The notes under the pieces: model-generated | Seen by the model: only the letters and a program-made list of their open reading frames with translations | Told to the model about the DNA's origin: nothing | The model's database searches: none | Assembly (NCBI GenBank): GCA_945957605.1 | Contig: CAMFLR010000028.1 | Location: forward strand, 1 to 64,000 | Origin: an uncultured Isosphaeraceae bacterium | GTDB lineage: Bacteria > Planctomycetota > Planctomycetia > Isosphaerales > Isosphaeraceae | Direction: 5' to 3' | DNA length: 64,000 nt | Made by a program: the position numbers and the translations under genes | In this document: positions 49,923-57,327 of the stretch, one piece after another | Position numbering within the stretch: the first letter of the stretch is position 1 | How the letters are laid out: the number at the start of each line of letters is the position of its first letter

Positions 49923-50957
49923 TCAGAAAGCGTCGGCCGAGATCACTTCGCCGCCCTGAATCGAACTGAGTCCCACCCAAACTCCGGGGTCGACCGAGTT
50001 TTTGATGAATCGAACTGAACCGTCGCCGAAGCTGGTATTTACGCCGCCGGGATGACGGCTGCGGGCACCGGCATGGTATTCGTAGAACGGAAATGGCGCG
50101 GTTCCCACGCAGGGGAGGCCATGCACAGGGTCGCTGACGCAGAAGCCAACACCCAGGATGTCGGCACCGCCGGTTGCTGGAGCGGGTACGCCGTAGAAAT
50201 CGTTGAAACTGTTGGGCGTGTAACGCGTCATGAAGACGCTGGCGAGTGTCCAGATGGCGCCTCGGGCGTCGTTGAGTGTGCCTTGAATCATCTCGCCGGT
50301 GAAAACGGTGTTGCTGGTTCCGTCGATGACGCTGGCAAGCCGCACAGGTTGATGGCCGAATGCGGAAAGGCGGTAAACGACCGGCAGATTCTTCGTGGCG
50401 CTGCCGCCGGCCGAAGCGGTCTGGCTCCAAATTGTGTTGCCCCAGGCCGCCATGTAGTTGCCACGTGGGGCCGTGACGGGATAGTTGCTTCCTGGCCAGA
50501 CGAGTTGCAGCAGGTTGGCCGAATCGCTCGGGCACTGCTGGGTGTTGAGCTTGGTGCCGAAGACGGTTGAGTTCACCTTGAACCCGAGAGGCGTGCCTGT
50601 GGAGTCGGGAATTCCTTCGAGACCCACCGAGAAATTGAAGCTGTTGTAGAGCGATTGTTGTTCGAACTGCGGAAGAATTTGCGTCATCCAGTTCGTGTTT
50701 TGGTTCCCCATGAAAAAGCCGGGGAGCGGCACGCCGGGAAGGGGCGTCCAGATGCGGCCGACGGGCAAGATTGAATGCGCTGACTCGTAGTTGGCGATGG
50801 CCAGCCCGAGTTGCTTCAGGTTATTGACGCACTGCGCACGCCTGGCGGCCTCACGCGCGGCCTGGACAGCGGGAAGCAAAAGGGCGATGAGCACCGCGAT
50901 GATTGCGATGACGACGAGAAGCTCGATGAGCGTGAACGCGCGGCGGCGGGGCACCAT
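49923..50957 (-). CDS. DUF1559 prepilin-like secreted protein
   Basis: The start at 50957 (MVPRRRAFTLIELLVVIAII) gives the class III prepilin signal with the FTLIE cleavage/methylation motif and a hydrophobic alpha-1 helix. The 344-residue protein then continues with the DUF1559 hallmark RRAQCVNNLKQLGLAIANYE. A Gly/Ser-rich beta region includes NTQQCPSDSANLL, GTSNTVFTGE, the H-x-GG motif RHPGGVNTSFGDGSVRFI and a C-terminal GGEVISADAF. Planctomycetes carry dozens of these; they are thought to be surface pseudopilins of unknown role. The motif GDGSVRFI is shared with the DUF1559 part of the M56 protein at 33748. It is divergent from the ECF gene at 51225. Confidence 0.95.
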   Translation of the reverse strand: MVPRRRAFTLIELLVVIAIIAVLIALLLPAVQAAREAARRAQCVNNLKQLGLAIANYESAHSILPVGRIWTPLPGVPLPGFFMGNQNTNWMTQILPQFEQQSLYNSFNFSVGLEGIPDSTGTPLGFKVNSTVFGTKLNTQQCPSDSANLLQLVWPGSNYPVTAPRGNYMAAWGNTIWSQTASAGGSATKNLPVVYRLSAFGHQPVRLASVIDGTSNTVFTGEMIQGTLNDARGAIWTLASVFMTRYTPNSFNDFYGVPAPATGGADILGVGFCVSDPVHGLPCVGTAPFPFYEYHAGARSRHPGGVNTSFGDGSVRFIKNSVDPGVWVGLSSIQGGEVISADAF

Positions 50958-51224
50958 GGTTTCGTCCCTTGGAAACCGGACTGAATGCAAGTCACCACCT
51001 GTCCCGGGTTGGATTCCGGAGTTCGGCGTGGTGGAACCTGGGCTTTTTGACCAGATCGACGGTCAATTGTCGGTTCATAATCAATCCTGCAAACCGTTGC
51101 CGGACGTTACACAATTCGCGAAGATTCTTGAAAACGGAGTGCATTGATCATTTTCTTGCTTATTGAGATCGTCTCTGTAACGCTTGGCGTGTACTTGCAG
51201 GATTAAGTCGGAGGACGCGGAAAA

Positions 51225-51860
51225 ATGTCGGTTCCGGAAGATCCCGAGACCGAACTGCGACTCAGCCGTGCGCGCGAGGGCGATGAAGCCGCCGTGCGCT
51301 GGCTGCTGGACCGCTATCGTCCACGGCTGCGCCAAATGATCGGCTTGCGGTTGGACGATCGCCTCGCGTCGCGGCTTGACGCGTCCGACGTCGTGCAGGA
51401 GACCTTGATGGACGCGGCGCAGCGGCTCGATGGCTATCTTCGCGATCGGCCGCTGCCGTTCTATCCCTGGCTGCATCGTCTTGCGTCGGAACGAATTGCG
51501 CAAGCGCATCGATATCACCTGCGCACTCAGCGTCGAGAGGCGATGCGCGAGCAGGCGCCGGGGAGCGGGCCAATCGGGCCATCGGCGCGGCGGCTGATCG
51601 ACGTGCTCGCTGCGAGCGGGACGAGCCCGAGCAAGCACCTGATTCGCGAGGAAGACCGCGTTGCAATCTGGCAAGCGCTTGCAGAACTCTCGGAACAGGA
51701 CCGTGAAATCCTGGTCATGCGTTATCTCGATCAACTCGGGTTTTCCGAAATCGCGGCGATTCTGGAAATTAGCGACGGCGCGGCGCGGTTGCGGCATTAT
51801 CGCGCGTTGCAACGCATCGGCCCGCTTCTTGGCACGGCGAACGAAAGGCCCGTGCCATGA
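51225..51860 (+). CDS. ECF-family sigma factor paired with WD40 kinase
   Basis: The 211-residue protein has GGAGG ten bases before its ATG. Region 2 contains LRQMIGLRLDDRLASRLDASDVVQETLMDAAQRLDGYL and the Trp-rich YPWLHRLASERIAQAHRYHL. The linker has TSPSKHLIREED. Region 4 contains LSEQDREILVMRYLDQLGFSEIAAILEISDGAARLRHYRALQRI. It shares the D-x-SDVVQET motif, the [RK]HRYHL/HRHHL region and the linker style with the ECF at 32280. Its stop overlaps the next kinase gene by four bases (ATGA). The protein is basic and short, with no membrane or extra C-terminal domain. Control by the coupled WD40 kinase is likely but inferred. Confidence 0.94.
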   Translation: MSVPEDPETELRLSRAREGDEAAVRWLLDRYRPRLRQMIGLRLDDRLASRLDASDVVQETLMDAAQRLDGYLRDRPLPFYPWLHRLASERIAQAHRYHLRTQRREAMREQAPGSGPIGPSARRLIDVLAASGTSPSKHLIREEDRVAIWQALAELSEQDREILVMRYLDQLGFSEIAAILEISDGAARLRHYRALQRIGPLLGTANERPVP

Positions 51861-54800
51861 GCGAAGTGCGAAACTCGCTGAATGCCGCGGTCGATGAGAC
51901 CGACCTCGCACTGGCCGACTGGGTGGCCGAACTGGTCGAGCGGCTGGAAGCCGGCGAACCCGTCGATATGAGCGCCGTGGCGGCCGCACATCCCGAACGT
52001 GCGGAAGAACTGGGCCGCGTGTTGCCGACAATTCGCCGCATGGTCTCGTTTGGCAGGTCGGTCGCGCGATCGACGATGGACGTGAAGTCGGCGATTCCAA
52101 CCAGTTCCGAATCGGAACTAGGTACGCTTGGCGATTTCCGGCTGCTTCGCGAGGTGGGGCGAGGCGGCATGGGGATGGTGTTTGAAGCCGAGCAGATTTC
52201 GCTCCAGCGTCGCGTCGCGCTGAAGATTCTACCGCTCGCCGCCGCGCTCGATCCCCGGCATCATCAACGATTCCTCCTCGAAGCGCGGGCCGCTGCGTGT
52301 TTGCACCACACGCATATCGTGCCGGTGCATGCCGTGGGCTGCGAGCGCGGTGTGCCGTATTACGCGATGCAGTTCATCGACGGTTGTACGCTTGCGGAAG
52401 TGCTTGAGCAATTGCGCGGAGAACAGAAAGACGTCGATGTGATGCCTTCTGGAACGATGTCACTGGGCACGTCGAGTCGCGATCGCAACTATATCAGGGC
52501 GGTGGCCGATCAGGGGCGTCGCGCGGCCGAGGCGCTTGATCACGCGCATAGTCGCGGAGTGTTGCATCGCGATATCAAGCCGGCGAATCTCATGCTTGAC
52601 GGCGAAGGTCACCTTTGGATCACCGATTTTGGTCTAGCGCAAATTCAGGGTGACAGCCGGCTGACCATGACTGGCGACATTCTGGGCACGCTGCGCTACA
52701 TGAGCCCCGAACAGGCACTGGCGAAGCGCGTTGTCATCGACGGCCGCACTGATATTTATTCTCTCGGCGCCACACTGTACGAACTGCTCGCGCTTCGGCC
52801 TGTGTTTGAAGGAGCGGATCGCGTTGAGGTTCTGGCGAAGATCGCTCAATGCGAGCCGATGCCTCTGCGAAAGCTCAATCCCGCCGTGCCGCAAGACCTG
52901 GAAACGATCGTCCACAAAACGCTTTCGAAGGAGCCCGGCGATCGCTACGCCACGGCGCACGAGTTGGCGGACGACCTTGGCCGGTTTCTCAATGCGCGGC
53001 CAATCGTCGCGCGTCCTCCGGGTTGGTTCGAGCAACTTCACAAGTGGACGAAGCGGAATCGCGCGGTCGTGTTTCCATCGCTGGTCTTCGTCGGTTTAGC
53101 GTTCGGCGCGCTTGCCGGCGGCTTGATCTGGTCGAACGACTGGCTGGGTCGTCACAACGACCAACTTTTGCTCGAACGCGATCGGGCCGAACGGTTGAGC
53201 GATCAGTTGAAGGATCAACGCGACCTGGCCGAACAACGCCGGCGTGTCGCCGCTTATCACCTTTACGATTTCCGTATCAGGCAAGCGGCCGAGGCGGTTC
53301 GCGTTCGGAGATTTGAGAAGGCGCAGGAGATTCTACGCGATTGCCGTCCCGCTGCCGGTGAAGACGACCCTCGTGAGTTCGCATGGCAATATCTCTGGCG
53401 CGAGTCGCGTAAAGAAATCGCGGCTATGTCGGAGCGCGGGGAAATGGTGTCGACAATCGCGCTTTCGCCCGATGGCAAGGTCTTCGCCACGGGGAATCGC
53501 GAGGGCACGATTCGTCTCCGCAATGCAGAGACGGGCAATGTGATTACCAGTCTGAAAGGGCGGCCGATTCCCATCACGGTGTTGGCATTTTCGCCCGATA
53601 GTAAGTGGCTCGCTTCCGGTGCGACGACCAACGGTTCGCACGATCGTCATCATTCAGAGGAGAGCGAATTATTGCTCTGGGACGTTGCCACTGGCCGGCA
53701 ACTCGCCCAGTTCGAAGGGATCGAAGGACGCCACCCTTGTGAGATTGAATTCTCAGCGTCGGGACGTGAAATCTGGGAGCGTTCTGCGTTGCCGATCCAG
53801 AATGAGACGAGCTTGTGGACGCTCGACGGTCCTAGCAAAGATCCGCGTCCGTGTCTTGTGGGGCGCTGGAATGGACGTCCGGCGCTCGCGGCATCGGCGG
53901 CCAGCAACCGAGTGGTCGTGCTCGAAGACAGCGACCAAGTTGCAACGGTCGTGGACGGTAACACAGGACGAATCATTGTACGTTCACCGCGGGCGTCGAA
54001 GTATGAAAGTGTGGCGATTTCGCGTGACGGAAAGCTCCTGGCGATGGCGGCGTATGAGGGGATATCCAAGCATCAGGCGGAACTGTCGATTCTCGATGTC
54101 GATTCTGGAAAGCTCATTTTGAAGGGAATTCCCGGGCCATGGCGGTGGGTGCGCGAAATGAAATTCAGCGCCAATGGCAAAACGCTTTTTGCAATCAGCG
54201 GACAGGGGGTTCTTCAATACGTTGACGCTGCATCGGGCGAGACCTGGACCATCGATCGTGAATTCCCTGACGAGGGATTTGCGACGGCGGAGTTAGCGTT
54301 TCTTGCGGGTGGCCGTTCTGTTGCTTTGGCTTACTTTGGTGACCGCACCGGAGCACGCACGACTCGGATTTACTACGCGGGGCCCGGCGGTAAACTGCGC
54401 ACCGAGCTGCCTGGATTGGTAGATATGCAGAGAGATATGATTGGATTTCCTGACGATCGCTCATTGGGGATGATTGTAGGCGATCGCGCGCTGGTCTGGC
54501 ACTACGATGCCGTGCAGCGAGATCCGCAATCGGCCGGGCATCGCGACGAAGCGTGGTCGGTCGATTATTCGAGCGATGGCCAGCTTCTGGTTAGCGGCAG
54601 CGATGATTCGGATGAGCCTGAAACGCTCAAGCTGTGGGATGCGGCAACAGGACAGCTTGTGCGCGGATGGAAGGCGCATACCGCCACGACGAGCGCGGTT
54701 CGATTCCAGCCGGGAGGGAAAATTGTTGCGTCGGCCGCGCTGAGTGCGAACGAGAATCTCCGTCTTTGGGATAGTAAGACGGGCGCCTTGCTCGCGACGC

Positions 54801-55408
54801 TTGATGGCCATACCGACAGACTGCGCGCCATCGTGTTCAGTCCGGATGGAACGCTGCTGGCATCGGCGGGATCAGATCGGATGATTCGGCTCTGGGATGT
54901 TGCGTCTCGTCGCTGCATTCGCGAGTGGTCCGCTCACTTCGAGACGATTCGCCAGTTGGCGTTCAGTCCTGATGGCCGCACTTTGGCATCGGCGGCGAAT
55001 GATTTCACCGTTCGTTTGTGGGATACGAACAGCGGCGAGATGCTGAATAGTTGGACGGGGACGGATCGAATCGCGGGCGTTGCGTATTCGGCCGATGGCG
55101 GCGTGCTTTCATGGGTTCAGGAAGACGGCATCATCCAGCGCAGGGATTTGCGGAACGGCCGCCCGCTCGAGCCGCTGCACAGCGAGTACGATGAGCTCCG
55201 TTGCCTCGCATTCTCGCCAAACGGCCGAACGCTTGCGGCTGCGGGAAAGTCGGGGAAGATTCACATCTGGGACGCGATTTCGGGGCAGGAGCTGCTCATC
55301 ATCGATGGCCGCCCCTGCCAGGTGAATTCGCTCGTTTTCTCGCCCGACGGTACCTCGCTCGCCGCTTGCTGGCACGATGGAACGGTTCGACAGATTTGCA
55401 CGCGATAG
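51857..55408 (+). CDS. Transmembrane Ser/Thr protein kinase with WD40 propeller region, coupled to ECF
   Basis: It overlaps the ECF gene by four bases and encodes 1,183 residues. The N-terminal segment (DLALADWVAELVERLEAGEP, VAAAHPERAEELGRVLPTI) matches those of the kinases at 28854 and 37001. The kinase domain runs about 92-375 with GRGGMGMVFEA near 100, a 30-residue insert (MPSGTMSLGTSSRDRNY), HRDIKPAN near 236, DFG near 257 and SPEQ. A transmembrane helix at about 408-425 precedes a coiled coil (432-470, LLLERDRAERLSDQLKDQRDL). WD40 repeats begin near 525; the first and last thirds are clear and the middle is degenerate. A two-propeller sensor outside the membrane is likely. Unlike the other two WD40 kinases it lacks the PDD/WN-type tail. 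Confidence 0.94.
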   Translation: MSEVRNSLNAAVDETDLALADWVAELVERLEAGEPVDMSAVAAAHPERAEELGRVLPTIRRMVSFGRSVARSTMDVKSAIPTSSESELGTLGDFRLLREVGRGGMGMVFEAEQISLQRRVALKILPLAAALDPRHHQRFLLEARAAACLHHTHIVPVHAVGCERGVPYYAMQFIDGCTLAEVLEQLRGEQKDVDVMPSGTMSLGTSSRDRNYIRAVADQGRRAAEALDHAHSRGVLHRDIKPANLMLDGEGHLWITDFGLAQIQGDSRLTMTGDILGTLRYMSPEQALAKRVVIDGRTDIYSLGATLYELLALRPVFEGADRVEVLAKIAQCEPMPLRKLNPAVPQDLETIVHKTLSKEPGDRYATAHELADDLGRFLNARPIVARPPGWFEQLHKWTKRNRAVVFPSLVFVGLAFGALAGGLIWSNDWLGRHNDQLLLERDRAERLSDQLKDQRDLAEQRRRVAAYHLYDFRIRQAAEAVRVRRFEKAQEILRDCRPAAGEDDPREFAWQYLWRESRKEIAAMSERGEMVSTIALSPDGKVFATGNREGTIRLRNAETGNVITSLKGRPIPITVLAFSPDSKWLASGATTNGSHDRHHSEESELLLWDVATGRQLAQFEGIEGRHPCEIEFSASGREIWERSALPIQNETSLWTLDGPSKDPRPCLVGRWNGRPALAASAASNRVVVLEDSDQVATVVDGNTGRIIVRSPRASKYESVAISRDGKLLAMAAYEGISKHQAELSILDVDSGKLILKGIPGPWRWVREMKFSANGKTLFAISGQGVLQYVDAASGETWTIDREFPDEGFATAELAFLAGGRSVALAYFGDRTGARTTRIYYAGPGGKLRTELPGLVDMQRDMIGFPDDRSLGMIVGDRALVWHYDAVQRDPQSAGHRDEAWSVDYSSDGQLLVSGSDDSDEPETLKLWDAATGQLVRGWKAHTATTSAVRFQPGGKIVASAALSANENLRLWDSKTGALLATLDGHTDRLRAIVFSPDGTLLASAGSDRMIRLWDVASRRCIREWSAHFETIRQLAFSPDGRTLASAANDFTVRLWDTNSGEMLNSWTGTDRIAGVAYSADGGVLSWVQEDGIIQRRDLRNGRPLEPLHSEYDELRCLAFSPNGRTLAAAGKSGKIHIWDAISGQELLIIDGRPCQVNSLVFSPDGTSLAACWHDGTVRQICTR

Positions 55409-55440
55409 TGTTGCTTCGTGCCAGCGTGCGTCAGCGAGAA

Positions 55441-56394
55441 TCACTTATTACGACGATTTCGTGAAACGGCCCGATGTCCCAGAAGGGCAATCGCACCGCT
55501 TGCAACAAGAACGACACAGCCCGGTTCAGGCACAGCCGTGGCGTCGAGGTTGAAGTTGTTGAACAGGCCCGACACGGAAGTCGTCGTCGAGCCTGCCGGG
55601 CCGTTGTAGCCGACGGTGAGCGTGTGCGAGAGGTCGATGTTGTAATATTGCGGGCCGCCGACTTGCCCCGAAATCCCCATCAGAACGACCCAGTCGAAGT
55701 CGCCGCCGGGCTGGAAGTCTTGCTGGATGTGAATGTTCTGGCGCAGGTTACCGTAGTAGGCGGTTGGAAGGAGGGAGGAATAACCCCCGTGTCCATCGGA
55801 GTAAATCAGATTCTGGTCAGGATTGCCGAGCAGGTAGAGGTAGTAGCCCAGGCTATTGTCGCCATTGACGAGCGGGCCGGAGGGATCGAGCGTTCCCGGT
55901 TTGAAAAGTGAAAGCATGATGAACGCACCGACACCGTAACCCACGTTGCTAAGCTGGGGGTCGGACGCGGAAACGATGCTGCCGCTAAGATCCAGCGTGA
56001 AGCTTGCGCCGGTGTTGGGCAGCCAGTTGAAGGCGCCGCCCTGTGCATCGGTCGCGCGGAACCCGTCGCCAAACCAGGCGTTCGACTGCATGTAAGGATA
56101 GGAGCCGGGCTGGGGATTGTCAGAGGCCGCGACCTTGAGCTGACCGGTCGAAAGGCTGGCCGCGGCGTAGGCGCTTACGCTCCCCCATTGGCCCGAAGTG
56201 CTGTAGTCGAGGACTGATGCCGTCGGCGGGCTGCTGTTGACGGCGATCGGCGTGACCGACTCGTTCGGGTTGAACGTCGAAATGAGCGCCTCGGTATAAG
56301 GCGTCGTCCCGGCGCGCGCCGGCGCAATAGTTACGCCTAGGATGGCCAGCGCTACCGACAGCGTTTGCACGATCAAAACAGGATAAGATTTCAT
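55441..56394 (-). CDS. PEP-CTERM sorting-domain protein
   Basis: The 317-residue protein has a signal peptide (SYPVLIVQTLSVALAILGVTIAPARA) and closes with the PEP-CTERM signal: ATAVPEPGCVVLVASGAIALLG followed by a basic RAVSRNRRNK. The body is Gly, Ser, Asn and Tyr-rich with beta-strand character (FTLDLSGSIVSASDPQLSN, DLSHTLTVGYNGPAGSTTTSV), suggesting a secreted surface protein; a possible carbohydrate-binding fold is a guess. Processing would need an exosortase encoded elsewhere. It is divergent from the ECF/kinase pair starting at 56695 and convergent with the kinase ending at 55408. It thus lies between two sigma-kinase modules. Confidence 0.9.
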   Translation of the reverse strand: MKSYPVLIVQTLSVALAILGVTIAPARAGTTPYTEALISTFNPNESVTPIAVNSSPPTASVLDYSTSGQWGSVSAYAAASLSTGQLKVAASDNPQPGSYPYMQSNAWFGDGFRATDAQGGAFNWLPNTGASFTLDLSGSIVSASDPQLSNVGYGVGAFIMLSLFKPGTLDPSGPLVNGDNSLGYYLYLLGNPDQNLIYSDGHGGYSSLLPTAYYGNLRQNIHIQQDFQPGGDFDWVVLMGISGQVGGPQYYNIDLSHTLTVGYNGPAGSTTTSVSGLFNNFNLDATAVPEPGCVVLVASGAIALLGHRAVSRNRRNK

Positions 56395-56694
56395 GATGCG
56401 TTCTCGACAGTTCTGGACTAAGCTGGGAACAGAAGGAAAACCTTCGGTTCGGATTTTTGCGAAAAATGCGAGTTGCCGGATCTGCCTTTGATCGATGCGC
56501 GTTCCCAGTCGGGGGGTAAGCCGGGGCGGTCAACGTCGTGCCGCCGCGTTTTTTCGATCGAGCAGCGATTCGGCTACCAGTGAGTAACCCGGATGGCGGC
56601 GAATCTTACAGCTCGCGCGGAACTGGCCTCGAAAATCTGATCCAGCCGCGTTGCAAAAAATCACGTTCTCGCCGTCGACGAGAGGAAAAACCGT
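56395..56694. other. 300-base divergent region between PEP-CTERM and ECF genes
   Basis: No gene is supported. Both divergent genes must have promoters here. AGAGG at 56681-56685 lies nine bases before the TTG start of the sigma factor. No strong -10/-35 pair, hairpin or repeat is evident, so a shared ECF-dependent promoter cannot be named by eye. Confidence 0.5.
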
Positions 56695-57327
56695 TTGGCT
56701 CAGCCCCCCACCACGCGCGCCAGTTTGCTCGCCCGGCTTGCCGACTCGACCGACCAGGCCGCCTGGGAGGAATTCCTGGTCGTCTACGGCCCGCTGGTGT
56801 TCGCCGCCGTGCGCCGCAAGGGGTTTGAGCATGTTGACGCCGAGGATCTTACCCAGCGCGTTTTTGCGCGCGTGTTTCGCGGACTGCGCTCGTTCGATTA
56901 CGCCCCCGAACGCGGGCGGTTTCGCGACTGGCTGGGGACGATTCTTCGCAATGAAGTGATTCGCGAATATCGATCGAAAGGCCGCAAGCCGTCGGAACTT
57001 CGCCCACCCGAAGAACTCGACGCGCTTGCCGACGATCCGGTCGATGCCGAGTGGGTCGATGCGTTCCAGACGCATCTCTACAAGGTGGCACTCGCGCGCT
57101 GCCAGCAGCGATTTGCGGCGCGAACGTGGAGTGCGTTCGAGATGGTGTGGGTCGCCGGTCGATCGGCCGCGAGTGTTGCCGAAGAGCTGGGAATGTCGGT
57201 GGATTCCGTGTACGTTGCCAAATCACGAGTGCTGACGGCACTGGCGCAAACAATTCTGGAACTCACGGACGATCTTCCGCAGTTTCACGCGCGTCCTGGA
57301 TTTAACGATGGCGACCCTGCCCGATGA
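56695..57327 (+). CDS. ECF-family sigma factor (SLL-type) overlapping a kinase gene
   Basis: The TTG start at 56695 has AGAGG nine bases upstream and gives 210 residues. Region 2 contains TTRASLLARLADSTDQAAWEEFL, DAEDLTQRVFARVFRGLRSFDYAPERGRF and the Trp-containing RDWLGTILRNEVIREYRS. Region 4 contains FEMVWVAGRSAASVAEELGMSVDSVYVAKSRVLTAL. It belongs to the same subtype as the ECF at 2109. The last 20 bases overlap the start of the kinase gene in another frame, so the two are translationally coupled. A PEP-CTERM gene is divergent upstream, as a PEP-CTERM gene also follows the 2109 sigma factor. Confidence 0.92.
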   Translation: MAQPPTTRASLLARLADSTDQAAWEEFLVVYGPLVFAAVRRKGFEHVDAEDLTQRVFARVFRGLRSFDYAPERGRFRDWLGTILRNEVIREYRSKGRKPSELRPPEELDALADDPVDAEWVDAFQTHLYKVALARCQQRFAARTWSAFEMVWVAGRSAASVAEELGMSVDSVYVAKSRVLTALAQTILELTDDLPQFHARPGFNDGDPAR

